A DNA stretch of 64,000 bases. It comes from Mucilaginibacter aquaedulcis (GTDB lineage Bacteria > Bacteroidota > Bacteroidia > Sphingobacteriales > Sphingobacteriaceae). The notes under the pieces are model-generated. The model had not been told where the DNA came from, ran no database searches, and saw only the letters and a program-made list of their open reading frames with translations. Within the stretch, counting starts at the first letter, position 1. Each line of letters opens with the position of its first letter. The stretch spans positions 2,170,001 to 2,234,000 of the forward strand of contig NZ_JAUFPR010000002.1 in assembly GCF_030409325.1 (NCBI RefSeq), given 5' to 3'. Below, in pieces: positions 53,482 through 62,204 of this stretch. The translations under genes and the position numbers were made by a program.

Positions 53482-55143
53482 ATGAGCCGCCCAATTATAT
53501 TTTCCATAGATGATGACCCGCAAGTACTGCGGTCCATAAGCCGCGATCTTCGGTCGCAGTATGGTAAAGAGTACAAAATACTGAGCACTACATCGGCAAA
53601 TGAGGCTCTTGAGACCCTTACCGAACTTAAAAACAGTTCGGATGTGATTGCGCTGTTCCTTTGCGATCAGCGCATGCCCGAAATGGAAGGCGTTAAATTT
53701 TTAGAAAAAGCAAAAAAAATATATCCGGATGCCAAGCGCGTGTTACTTACCGCCTACTCCGATACTGAAGCTGCCATAAAAGCCATTAATGATGTACAGC
53801 TTGATTATTATCTCATGAAACCATGGGATCCGCCGGAAGAAAAACTTTTCCCCGTGATAAATGATCTGTTGGAAGATTGGCATAATAATTACGTACCCGA
53901 GTTTGTAGGCATTAAAGTAGTGGGCTACCAGTTTTCGCCGCAATCGCACGTGGTTAAAGATTACCTTGCTGGTAACCTGATCCCTTACAGATGGCTTGAT
54001 GTTGAAAAGAATATTGATGCGGGCAGTTTGCTGGCATTAAATAACCTTACTACAGATTGCTTACCGCTGGTTGTGTTTGAGGATGGCAGCTATTTGGCCA
54101 AACCTACCATACAAGCCATCGCGGCAAAGCTGGATACAAACCCGCAAACGCTTACTGATGTATACGATGTGGTAATTATAGGCGCGGGCCCCGCAGGCCT
54201 TGCTGCCGCGGTTTACGGCGCATCCGAAGGGTTAAAAACATTGCTTATTGAACGTAAGGCACCCGGCGGACAAGCAGGTACCAGTTCACGTATTGAGAAC
54301 TATCTGGGTTTCCCGGCAGGCTTAAGCGGTGCTGACCTAACCAGGCGCGCCATTAGCCAGGCTATGCGCTTGGGCGCCGAGTTTCTATCACCACAATCGG
54401 TAAGTGATATCAGGCAAAAAGACGGTTATAAAACCATTGTGTTGGATGATGGACCCGAAATTATTAGTCGCACAGTGGTAATTACCACCGGTGTCGATTA
54501 CCGTAAACTGGAGGTTAATGGTGTTGAAAATTACACCGGTGCCGGCATATATTATGGTGCTGCCACTACTGAGGCTACCGCATGTACAGGTAAACAGGTA
54601 TACGTTATAGGCGGAGGAAATTCAGCTGGTCAGGCTGCTATGCACCTGTCAAAATTTGCCAAAAATGTATACATCATCATCCGTCGAGATGATCTGGTGG
54701 CTACCATGTCGGCTTATTTGATCAATCAAATTGCCGACAGGCCTAATATTGAGGTTATACCTAATACCGAAATAATTGAGGCCAATGGTACCAACAGCCT
54801 TGAAGAACTTACGCTGATGAACTGTAAAACCAAGGAAACAGTTAAAAAAACAGCCAACGCGCTTTATATTTTTATAGGTGCCAAGCCTTACACCGATTGG
54901 ATAAAGCTTGATATTATAAAAAACAGTAAAGACTTTATTGAAACCGGCCGTGAACTACGCAGTTACGAGGGGTTTGGTAAAATATGGAAACTTAAACGTG
55001 ATCCGTTTTTACTGGAAACAAGCTGCTCGGGTATTTTTGCAGCAGGCGATGTTCGCGCCGGTGCCATGAACCGGGTTGCATCTGCCGTAGGTGAAGGCTC
55101 AATGGCTATCAGTTTTGTACACAAATATTTAGCAGAAGTATAA
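53482..55143 (+). CDS. Response-regulator receiver fused to a thioredoxin-reductase-like flavoprotein lacking redox cysteines
   Basis: 553 residues. Receiver domain 1-135 with the acid pair Asp10-Asp11, phospho-acceptor Asp62 (LFLCDQRMP), Thr90 and Lys113 (YLMKPW). A glutaredoxin-like fold (about 142-222) follows, in which the CxxC position reads SPQS (152-155). The thioredoxin-reductase-like part has FAD motif GAGPAGL (234-240), NADPH motif GGGNSA (377-382) and the closing IFAAGDVRAGAMNRVASAVG. The TrxR disulfide ACATC is replaced by AATTEA (360-365). It can bind FAD and NAD(P)H but cannot do classical disulfide reduction. Phosphorylation may switch the flavin domain (inference). It is the centre of a three-gene cassette. 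Confidence 0.92.
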   Translation: MSRPIIFSIDDDPQVLRSISRDLRSQYGKEYKILSTTSANEALETLTELKNSSDVIALFLCDQRMPEMEGVKFLEKAKKIYPDAKRVLLTAYSDTEAAIKAINDVQLDYYLMKPWDPPEEKLFPVINDLLEDWHNNYVPEFVGIKVVGYQFSPQSHVVKDYLAGNLIPYRWLDVEKNIDAGSLLALNNLTTDCLPLVVFEDGSYLAKPTIQAIAAKLDTNPQTLTDVYDVVIIGAGPAGLAAAVYGASEGLKTLLIERKAPGGQAGTSSRIENYLGFPAGLSGADLTRRAISQAMRLGAEFLSPQSVSDIRQKDGYKTIVLDDGPEIISRTVVITTGVDYRKLEVNGVENYTGAGIYYGAATTEATACTGKQVYVIGGGNSAGQAAMHLSKFAKNVYIIIRRDDLVATMSAYLINQIADRPNIEVIPNTEIIEANGTNSLEELTLMNCKTKETVKKTANALYIFIGAKPYTDWIKLDIIKNSKDFIETGRELRSYEGFGKIWKLKRDPFLLETSCSGIFAAGDVRAGAMNRVASAVGEGSMAISFVHKYLAEV

Positions 55144-55418
55144 TGACACAAAATGAGGAATTATGCCAGCACCTGGCTGGTATCACTGAAGTGAAACTAC
55201 CTGAAGAACGCGTTTGTGAAGAGTGTATGAAGATACATTCATCGTGGGTGCATTTACGTACCTGCCAAACCTGTGGTGTTACACTTTGTTGCGATAGCTC
55301 ACCAAATACGCACATGACCAAGCACTTTAAAGCAACCGGTCATCCTATAGTTATCTCTGCTGAAGAAGGCGAACGCTGGATCTGGTGCTACGTTGACCAG
55401 CAGATGGTAGGTTATTAG
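55143..55418 (+). CDS. Stand-alone UBP-type zinc finger protein
   Basis: 91 residues. The start ATG shares its A with the stop TAA of the flavoprotein gene (TAATG), so translation is coupled. All zinc ligands of the eukaryotic-style ZnF-UBP fold are present: Cys8, His10, Cys25, Cys28, Cys41, Cys44, Cys49, His57, His61 and His67 in the expected order. In eukaryotes this fold binds the C-terminal Gly-Gly of ubiquitin. Bacteria lack ubiquitin, so the partner here is unknown; the C-terminus of the flavoprotein or another protein is possible. No signal peptide. It is the last gene of the cassette. Confidence 0.93.
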   Translation: MTQNEELCQHLAGITEVKLPEERVCEECMKIHSSWVHLRTCQTCGVTLCCDSSPNTHMTKHFKATGHPIVISAEEGERWIWCYVDQQMVGY

Positions 55419-55515
55419 TTTTGAGTGATTAGTTCTCCGAATATTAATCTCCCTCATTTTTTAAATGAGGGAGATTAAATATTTTACTTAAATTATATAT
55501 CTATTTTATCACTAC

Positions 55516-55962
55516 TCAAACAGAACGACTATCGTTACTCAAATATTTATCTAAAGATATCGGACCCGAACCTAATATGAGAAAGAGTACCAGCAACACC
55601 AACGCGGTTATAGAAGGCCAGGCCATAGCGTTAATGGGTTCCTGAAAAATGCTGGTTAAAAATACCGCTCCCAAAACTATAGGTATCTGAATAATACAGC
55701 CCAGGCGGGTTAATATACCAACGGCTATAAGTATGCCACCAACCATGTGGGCAAAGGTTACATAATAAACCAGTATCATTAATAGCGTAGGCGAAAGATC
55801 AATTACGTTTTGATCATCAATTAAGCCTTTGAGGTAAGCCGTATTATCCATAAAGGCTATACCTTTCAACAGTAAAAACACGCCAAGCGCAATACGTACC
55901 AAATCAAGAATTTTAGGGTGATGAGTATCGCCCCAGTTTTCAATTTTATGAACCAAGTTCAT
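55516..55962 (-). CDS. DoxX family membrane protein
   Basis: 148 residues from ATG 55962 with four membrane segments, beginning LDLVRIALGVFLLLKGIAFM and including FAHMVGGILIAVGILTRLGC, typical of DoxX. The frame stays open to 56139 but the extra residues are unlike the family and that start overlaps the next gene, so the short form is used. DoxX proteins may work with redox partners in the membrane; a precise role is unknown. It follows the acylase gene on the same strand. Confidence 0.85.
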   Translation of the reverse strand: MNLVHKIENWGDTHHPKILDLVRIALGVFLLLKGIAFMDNTAYLKGLIDDQNVIDLSPTLLMILVYYVTFAHMVGGILIAVGILTRLGCIIQIPIVLGAVFLTSIFQEPINAMAWPSITALVLLVLFLILGSGPISLDKYLSNDSRSV

Positions 55963-56135
55963 TACGGCCTCCTTTTTAAGGGTTAATTGGTTATCATAAG
56001 CAGCAGCTTCATGGAGATCAAAGGGGCTGCTTATTTTACTAAATATAGTAACAAACTTGTTATAAATGCAAATTGTTTGCTGTGGAAAATAGAAAACCTT
56101 GAAAACAGACCGTTGCTTCCTTTTCCATAAGTTAA

Positions 56136-58325
56136 TCAATCGCCAGGATGATAAACTTTTTGAACGTGTTTAAGTACATCGCTTTTATAAAATAATACAT
56201 CTTTAAACTTACCATCAATATAACCTTGTGCCTGATCGGTAAAGTTTTTTGACTTCGGATCAAAAGACTGGCCCCCGGTAATAATGCTTTTGGCCTTTAC
56301 CCTTAGGCCAAACTCCACAGCTGCTATAAAGCTATTACCTGAGTAACCATAGCGCTTTTTTGTATTAACAGCACGGCTCTGAAACGATGGCAGCTGACCA
56401 AACCCTGAGCCTGTTGCACCAACAGCAATACTCGGCAATTGATCATCAAACGTAATACCATCGGCAGGCCGTTGATACCTGTTTACCTCACCCCACGGCA
56501 TTTTCCATGTACCGAAGCTGGCTTGCAAATTTTTCAAAACCTGGGCCAAGAGTGCCAATCGCTGCTTGCCATCAGTTTGCGAAAGCTTTTTTATCCTTTG
56601 CGTAATAAAGGTACTTTGCTCGCTGCTTATTGGAGCCGGCATCAATTTCATCATCAGCGTTCCCCATTCAATAGCAAGGGTGCTGGCTATTGAGTTTGCA
56701 GCGCTGCGCTTGTCCCACTGCTGTAATAACCTAATAGGTTCGGCAAGTGATTGTTTTAAAGAATCAGGTGCATTTTCATAAGCCTCAAATAAAGGAGGTA
56801 ACAGATCATCAAAAGCAGCCAGGTAATGATCATATCCTTTTGCTATCAACCCATCCAATGTTACATGATGGGCATCTTTTAATAATCTGATAGCGGTTAT
56901 GGCCCGATAGTTTTCTCCATCAGGAGCCATATAAACAGGATATTTATTTTTATCAGGACTGCTTTTGCCCGATGCTGTGTATGGCGTTGAATTACAATTC
57001 TGTATCCAACCGGTTGCCGGGTTTATATTAGTTATTAAATCTTTAAGCGGATGTATCCCCTGCCACTCGGTGGTGGTAATACTGCCATCAACGGGCTGGC
57101 TCCAATCAAAAGCAGGGTTACGTTTAGGAATATAATTGCCATACCAAAATACAATATTGCCTTTATCATCGGCATAAAGTGTATTGTTTGATGCGTTTGA
57201 TAACAGTTCCATAGCTTTTTTATACTCGGCCAAAGTATTGGCTTTAGTGATCAGCCAGGATTCAAGCAGGGCATTATAGGATCGGTTGTTGGCTTTAAGG
57301 GCAAGCCATTTGCCATCGCGGCTACCTAATACCGGACCATGGTGAGTATAGTAACCTGTAATAGTGCGTTGCTCCGGTTTATCGCCTTTTTTAATATTTA
57401 ACAATAGCTTTCGGGTAGTAAGGGGTTTAAGTTCTCCATTATATTCATAATACCATTTACCATCTTTTTTACTCACCTTTTCGGCGTACAGATCGCCAAC
57501 ATCGGCATAGCTGCTGGTGTGCATCCAGCCGCAATGCTGGTTAAAGCCCTGGTAAATAAAAAACTGCCCCCAGGTAACTGCACCATAGGCCTGCAGTCCC
57601 TCCTCACTTACGAGTTCTACCTCGCTGCGAAAATAGAAAGGCACATGTGGATTAATATACAACAAAGCATGCCCTGAAGCAGATCGGGACGGTGCTATGG
57701 CAAATCCGTTTGATCCGGTTTCGCGTTCGTTTGCCACATCAAACTCGGGCATTGGCTTATTTAGTAACGCACCTAACCTCTCTTCACCTCTATTATAAAA
57801 ATCTTGTGTTTCGCTGAGCTTTATGTCTCCGGTTTCTGTCGCGGCCACACTTCCATCGGTAAACATTAAGGCGTACCAGGGCTCAAATCGTTTAAATACC
57901 ATCGGCTTTACTTCCGGGTGTTTATACAGGTAATAGTTAATACCATCGGCAAATGCATCCAGCAGCTTTTTAAACCATGGTGCACTGTTTTTATAATCTT
58001 TAATGGCATCTGCACTATCTGCTATGAGTTGCAGCTGAACATCGGTATACAACTTATCATCGCCATCAACTTCGGCTTGCCTGCCAAGCTGGTACAGGTA
58101 ATTACGTTCGATACCCTTAAAGTTGTCTTCGCATTGGGTATACATCAAACCAAAAACCACTGAGGCATCTGTTTTTCCATAAATGTGCGGAACTCCCCAA
58201 TTATCACGAATAATTTTTACTGTTTTCGCATATTTGCCTGCTCTTTTTATTTCCTTTTGATTAAAATTTTGAGCAAAAATTACCGCAGGAGAAAATAATA
58301 GAACAATAAATACAATATGTTTCAT
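56136..58325 (-). CDS. Penicillin-acylase-type Ntn hydrolase, exported
   Basis: 729 residues with a signal peptide ending IFAQ. The self-cleaving Ntn site is visible as GSNGFAIAP with nucleophile Ser205 after Gly204, so the mature enzyme would be an alpha chain of about 185 residues and a beta chain of about 525. Features such as NWGVPHIYG (early) and GQFFIYQGFNQHCGWMHTSS match the family. Members cleave amides such as acyl-homoserine lactones, beta-lactams or cyclic lipopeptides in the periplasm. The substrate here is unknown; quorum quenching is possible. Confidence 0.92.
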   Translation of the reverse strand: MKHIVFIVLLFSPAVIFAQNFNQKEIKRAGKYAKTVKIIRDNWGVPHIYGKTDASVVFGLMYTQCEDNFKGIERNYLYQLGRQAEVDGDDKLYTDVQLQLIADSADAIKDYKNSAPWFKKLLDAFADGINYYLYKHPEVKPMVFKRFEPWYALMFTDGSVAATETGDIKLSETQDFYNRGEERLGALLNKPMPEFDVANERETGSNGFAIAPSRSASGHALLYINPHVPFYFRSEVELVSEEGLQAYGAVTWGQFFIYQGFNQHCGWMHTSSYADVGDLYAEKVSKKDGKWYYEYNGELKPLTTRKLLLNIKKGDKPEQRTITGYYTHHGPVLGSRDGKWLALKANNRSYNALLESWLITKANTLAEYKKAMELLSNASNNTLYADDKGNIVFWYGNYIPKRNPAFDWSQPVDGSITTTEWQGIHPLKDLITNINPATGWIQNCNSTPYTASGKSSPDKNKYPVYMAPDGENYRAITAIRLLKDAHHVTLDGLIAKGYDHYLAAFDDLLPPLFEAYENAPDSLKQSLAEPIRLLQQWDKRSAANSIASTLAIEWGTLMMKLMPAPISSEQSTFITQRIKKLSQTDGKQRLALLAQVLKNLQASFGTWKMPWGEVNRYQRPADGITFDDQLPSIAVGATGSGFGQLPSFQSRAVNTKKRYGYSGNSFIAAVEFGLRVKAKSIITGGQSFDPKSKNFTDQAQGYIDGKFKDVLFYKSDVLKHVQKVYHPGD

Positions 58326-58585
58326 AGTAACAATATTTTTACTTTAACAGCTCAGGCTTTTAGTATAAATCCTGTAAAGCATTGATAATAATAACAGTAA
58401 ATTTGACAGTCAATAGCGCAATATTTACAATGCACCTGCGTTTCTTTTCAATTATTCATCATAATTGAATCGGTACCTGATCAATTCACTGCTCGGAACA
58501 GCACTAACCACAAATTAATAAAATTTTGTTTACTGCTGCCGGAGCATCAGTAATTATAAAGAGCTTGGGTAATCATAAGCATGAT
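58326..58585. other. Intergenic region around the candidate small RNA
   Basis: Between the acylase start and the small-RNA candidate. No reading frame or repeat recognised; it should contain the acylase promoter and that of the small RNA. Confidence 0.5.
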
Positions 58586-58664
58586 ATCTGAGATTTAGTT
58601 GATACAATATCATTTGATGGTATTGCAGTGCGTTCCGGGGGTGAGATACCGGAACGCTTTTTTT
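58586..58664 (+). ncRNA. Candidate structured small RNA, copy B
   Basis: Reads ATCTGAGATTTAGTTGAT (58586-58603), about 26 bases of spacer, then the hairpin GCGTTCCGG / CCGGAACGC with loop GGGTGAGATA and a T7 run, an excellent terminator. Both neighbouring genes are on minus, so no coding transcript ends here. It matches copy A (51549-51646, minus) in core, loop and stem. Confidence 0.55.
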
Positions 58665-58702
58665 ATTAGTGGTTCATTAGTATCATTGGTATACCTACTT
58701 AC

Positions 58703-59794
58703 TCAATGTACCCAATGTTTTCGTTCTGATGCCATTACCAGCAATACCATCCGGTTATACGTTTCTAAACCCTGCGGCTGATTATTGGCCTTTAAAAAAT
58801 TATCGTAAAAAATACTGCTGATGGCGCTCAGTTTATTTTGGTAGGACAACCAGTAATTACGCTCTGTTGCATAATCATGCCGAACATCTTTTGATATAGT
58901 AGCTTTCAGGGTTTTAAATGCGACAGTATCCCTATGGCTCAGCGAATACATAAACTCGCTGACAGCCAAATGATAAGCCGAATAACGTAGCAGTCTGTTA
59001 TGTGAATTTACAGCGACTGTAAAACCTGCGAAATCAGCTTCATCTTCTGCCCCATAACCCATTTGGTGCGACATTTCATGACAAGCCACAAACGGGCGAT
59101 TAAAAACCGGCATCTGGTAATTGAGCTGTGCCTCCGAAGTAAACGGGTTATAATAACCCGATGTACCTATGTAATTCAAAAACACCGTTAACAATGACGG
59201 TTTGATATCGGGATGATAAGCCCTAAAGTTAACTGAATCGGCAGAGAGCGCTTTGACGGCCTGTGTAGCGGCAGCATAAATATCGCTGTTACTTTGAGCC
59301 ATATCTGCATTGGTAACACGGGTCCTGCAAACATTTGCGCTATCAATAAGCACCTGGGTTACAGCTTTCAGGTCGGCAGTGGTAAAGGAGGTATCCCGCA
59401 GGTTTAAACGCTGAGCAGCTGATGGCCTGAAATAATTCATCCCCCAAAAAAGGTAAAACGCTAATATTCCTACCTGTACACCTATAACTAAGCCAAGCAA
59501 CAACATACCTACTTGTTTAAATTGTTTTTTAAACAGTAGCCTGAGCAGCACAACTGCTTTATAAATTAACCAGGCAACAACGGCTATATAAAGTAAATCG
59601 CCAACGCTAAAGGGGAATATATTTAAAACCGGGTGCCATATACGACTAATATATATATAAAACCCATTGGAGTAATAGCGCTCAACCAATGCCGCATCAT
59701 CTGCCAGCTGCATAAGTATAAAGATGGCCAGTGCCAACAATAACAGAATAATTATTCTTTTTAATAAGGGCTTTTTGGTTATACTATAACGCAT
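58703..59794 (-). CDS. DUF3810 family membrane protein with a zinc-protease-like motif
   Basis: 363 residues. Three membrane segments lie in the first 130. The soluble part has CHEMSHQMGYGAEDEADFAGF, a HExxH-type site with acidic residues that could complete a metal site. This matches the DUF3810 group common in Bacteroidota and Firmicutes. An enzymatic role as a membrane metalloprotease is plausible but unproven. It is preceded, upstream on minus, by the terminator of the DUF2911 gene. Confidence 0.85.
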   Translation of the reverse strand: MRYSITKKPLLKRIIILLLLALAIFILMQLADDAALVERYYSNGFYIYISRIWHPVLNIFPFSVGDLLYIAVVAWLIYKAVVLLRLLFKKQFKQVGMLLLGLVIGVQVGILAFYLFWGMNYFRPSAAQRLNLRDTSFTTADLKAVTQVLIDSANVCRTRVTNADMAQSNSDIYAAATQAVKALSADSVNFRAYHPDIKPSLLTVFLNYIGTSGYYNPFTSEAQLNYQMPVFNRPFVACHEMSHQMGYGAEDEADFAGFTVAVNSHNRLLRYSAYHLAVSEFMYSLSHRDTVAFKTLKATISKDVRHDYATERNYWLSYQNKLSAISSIFYDNFLKANNQPQGLETYNRMVLLVMASERKHWVH

Positions 59795-59887
59795 GGGGTT
59801 TGTAAATATAGCACGAATAGTGGTTTACTAAAATACTATTTACATTGATAACCATCAGGGCTAATATCACCCCCTCATGGTCATAAA

Positions 59888-59911
59888 AAAAGCCCCGTTT
59901 TCGGGGCTTTT
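59888..59911 (-). terminator. Terminator of the DUF2911 gene
   Basis: AAAAGCCCCG pairs with CGGGGCTTTT around TTTT, 30 bases after the stop at 59942, with a T run on the minus strand (A run on plus). Confidence 0.9.
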
Positions 59912-59941
59912 GTGTGATAAGGTTAATTTTAAAAAAGGTTT

Positions 59942-60469
59942 TTATTTGATGGCTACAGGCACTTCAAAAGTATCCCATTTAAGGCTAAAGCCCCCTTTAC
60001 CAATGGTGTAAGTAAGGCTTTCTTGTTTAGGGCTGGTTTTTCCCTTAACTGTTACCCTTAACTGGTCATTACTTTCTTTGTAGGTGTAGGCACCCCATTG
60101 TTTTGGATTTTTATCAAAAATGATTGTCCACTCACCACTTTTTGATGGGATAACAAAAAACGCGTATCTGCCGGCCGGAAGCGCTTTACCTTCAACCTTG
60201 ATAGCCTTGCTGGTGGTAATGCTGGTAGCCGAATCGGCACCGGCACGCCATACTTTATCAAAAGGAACCAGTTCGCCCAATATCTTGCGGCCTTTTACAT
60301 ACGGGCTGCCGTATTTAATTTTAATAGTTGAACCGGCTACAACCGCTGTTGTGCTATCATGCGGGCTGGCAGGTTTTTTATCCTGCGCAAAAGTAACCGT
60401 TGCTGTTAACAGCGCAAATGCAAACAGCAGCGCTGTCTTAATTTGAAATGCTTTTCTCATAGTTTTCAT
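59942..60469 (-). CDS. DUF2911 family exported protein
   Basis: 175 residues with a signal peptide ending TFAQ. The body contains the DUF2911 features IKIKYGSPYVKGRKILGEL, WRAGADSATSITTSKAI and AGRYAFFVIPS...EWTIIF. These proteins are common in Bacteroidota and predicted periplasmic; function is unknown. ATG 60469 (MKTMRK) and a second ATG three codons on are both possible. Single-gene unit with its own terminator. Confidence 0.9.
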   Translation of the reverse strand: MKTMRKAFQIKTALLFAFALLTATVTFAQDKKPASPHDSTTAVVAGSTIKIKYGSPYVKGRKILGELVPFDKVWRAGADSATSITTSKAIKVEGKALPAGRYAFFVIPSKSGEWTIIFDKNPKQWGAYTYKESNDQLRVTVKGKTSPKQESLTYTIGKGGFSLKWDTFEVPVAIK

Positions 60470-60681
60470 ATTTTTGTTGGCATAAATATATGATGAAATT
60501 TGGTTGATTACCTATCGCTTGATAAATAAACCATTTCCGCACATTTATGCCATAACACGCAAAAACAGTTAAAACCAATTGGCATGCGGCATTGTTATCC
60601 TTAATGAAAATCGCATTGCAGTTAGGAATTGACCTTAGGGTTTCATAGCCAAAAGGTTAAACAATTGTTGTGGTTTTTTTT

Positions 60682-60709
60682 AACCCTTGCCTCGTGGCAA
60701 GGGTTTTTT
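60682..60709 (+). terminator. Orphan Rho-independent terminator
   Basis: AACCCTTGCC pairs with GGCAAGGGTT around TCGT and is followed by T5. No gene on plus ends before it; the nearest upstream gene is on minus. A short transcript starting within 60470-60680 is implied. Confidence 0.75.
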
Positions 60710-60731
60710 ATTTTAATACCGGTGTGCTATA

Positions 60732-60935
60732 TCACAATTCAACATCTTCCCGCATTGTTTCCCAATAAATTGTTTCGCAATACAGTCCGTTTTGAATTGC
60801 CACCCGATATTTCACCTCCCGCAGCTCGGCCCTAACTTCTTCGTCGGTCCTTTCGCCGCTGATGGAGTGATAATAAATTACATAACCAGTTTTACTGTTT
60901 ATGAATTTAAAATGTTTATCGCCGGCGGATTCCAT
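60732..60935 (-). CDS. Small protein of unknown function
   Basis: 67 residues, charged, with a HFKFINSKTGYVIYYHSISG stretch and an acidic helix after it. No signal peptide or membrane segment. I recognise no family. It is a complete frame of ordinary codon use, 22 bases beyond the orphan terminator, facing the other way. Confidence 0.5.
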   Translation of the reverse strand: MESAGDKHFKFINSKTGYVIYYHSISGERTDEEVRAELREVKYRVAIQNGLYCETIYWETMREDVEL

Positions 60936-61045
60936 AACAATGATGAGCTTATATCAATACAATCAACGGTTTAAGCATATTGTTTTAAATTACATCAAAT
61001 GTTACAATATAAATTTCTCCGGTAAAAACAGGGGCAGGAAAATTA

Positions 61046-61285
61046 CTAAGTATGTTTAAAAAGCAGAGCCAGTGTGGCCAGCTCACTATCACTTATAGAG
61101 CCCGGATTTTCAAACTGCCTTTGCACAATACCTAAAGGAAGTTTAACGCTGCCCGACGATGTTTTAACCACAACCCCAGTATCAAAAACACTGTGATTTT
61201 TGTAGTTTCCTATTAAATGATTGTATTGAGATAGCCTTATCAATAATTCAACAATGGCATAAGTTGGTAATGGGCTTTTGGGCAT
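61046..61285 (-). CDS. Small protein of unknown function
   Basis: 79 residues from ATG 61285 (MPKSPLPTYAIVELLIRL); a start six residues earlier is possible. No membrane segment is convincing. I recognise no family. It is 110 bases upstream of the previous small gene on the same strand and divergent from the DUF47 gene. Confidence 0.45.
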   Translation of the reverse strand: MPKSPLPTYAIVELLIRLSQYNHLIGNYKNHSVFDTGVVVKTSSGSVKLPLGIVQRQFENPGSISDSELATLALLFKHT

Positions 61286-61474
61286 GCTGCAAAGGTATGT
61301 CAATGAATTAATAATATTAAATTAACACTACATTAACAATACCATGACCTTTAACAACAAATTAATATATACATTTAGCCGCTGTATTTTTGAGAGCTCA
61401 ATCAGTATAATTAACTAATATACAAGCTCTTGTATTCACCAGCATTTAAAACAACGATCATTAAATCAGGATCT

Positions 61475-62104
61475 ATGTCGATATTCCCCAATTCAAATAA
61501 AATTTTTTACGACTTATTTAACAAGGCTGCAGCCAATGTAGCAGAAATGGCAACGTTGTTGGATGTAGCCGTAAACACCTCAGATTTGTTTGAACAAAAG
61601 TTCAATTTCACGCACATCGATAAGCTGAAAATAACCAGCTACGGGCTTACTCATCAGATATTTGCAGAATCAGGCAAGCAACTGGTATCACCTTTTCAGC
61701 GTAAGGATATGTGCGATCTGGCTGCCGCTCTTGATGATGTTGCCGATAGTATTGCCATGGCATCGCGCCGGATACACCTTTATGATGTACCTAAAATTAC
61801 CCCGCCTATTATAAGCCTTGCAAGTTTGATATTGGAAACAAGTACCGAACTGCAAAAAGCTATTAATGCCATGAGTAATTTAAGCAACTCGGCAAGTATA
61901 TTTGAACTTTGCAGCAACATTAAACAGTTGGAATATAAAGCTGATACTGTTTACAACGAAGCTTTTGCCGACCTGCTGGCTAACGAAACCGATGCAATAC
62001 AACTTATTAAGTATACAGATGTTTTTATGGCTATGGAAACAGCTACAGATAGCTGTGAAGATGCCACCCTGGTAATTGAAAGTATCCTGATCAAGAACGG
62101 TTAA
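61475..62104 (+). CDS. DUF47/PhoU-like helical protein
   Basis: 209 residues from ATG 61475; an upstream TTG at 61430 is rejected because the short form matches the family length of about 210. All-helical with the PhoU-like metal-contact segments DLAAALDDVADSIAMASRRI and AMETATDSCEDATLVIESI. Family members accompany Pit-type phosphate transporters and may regulate them. No transporter gene is adjacent within the window. It converges on the beta-barrel gene, with a shared terminator between. Confidence 0.85.
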   Translation: MSIFPNSNKIFYDLFNKAAANVAEMATLLDVAVNTSDLFEQKFNFTHIDKLKITSYGLTHQIFAESGKQLVSPFQRKDMCDLAAALDDVADSIAMASRRIHLYDVPKITPPIISLASLILETSTELQKAINAMSNLSNSASIFELCSNIKQLEYKADTVYNEAFADLLANETDAIQLIKYTDVFMAMETATDSCEDATLVIESILIKNG

Positions 62105-62136
62105 TGATATAAATTACTATATAGGGTTTTAATCCT

Positions 62137-62186
62137 ATAATAAAAAGAGCCTCTTTTGTTAATACAAAAGAGGCTCTTTTTATTAT
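62137..62186. terminator. Bidirectional Rho-independent terminator
   Basis: Perfect 23-base arms (core AAAAAGAGCCTCTTTTGT and its complement) around a four-base loop, 33 bases after the DUF47 stop and 18 bases beyond the convergent barrel gene's stop. T/A runs on both sides serve both directions. Confidence 0.95.
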
Positions 62187-62204
62187 AACCCTAACGGTAA
62201 GGTA

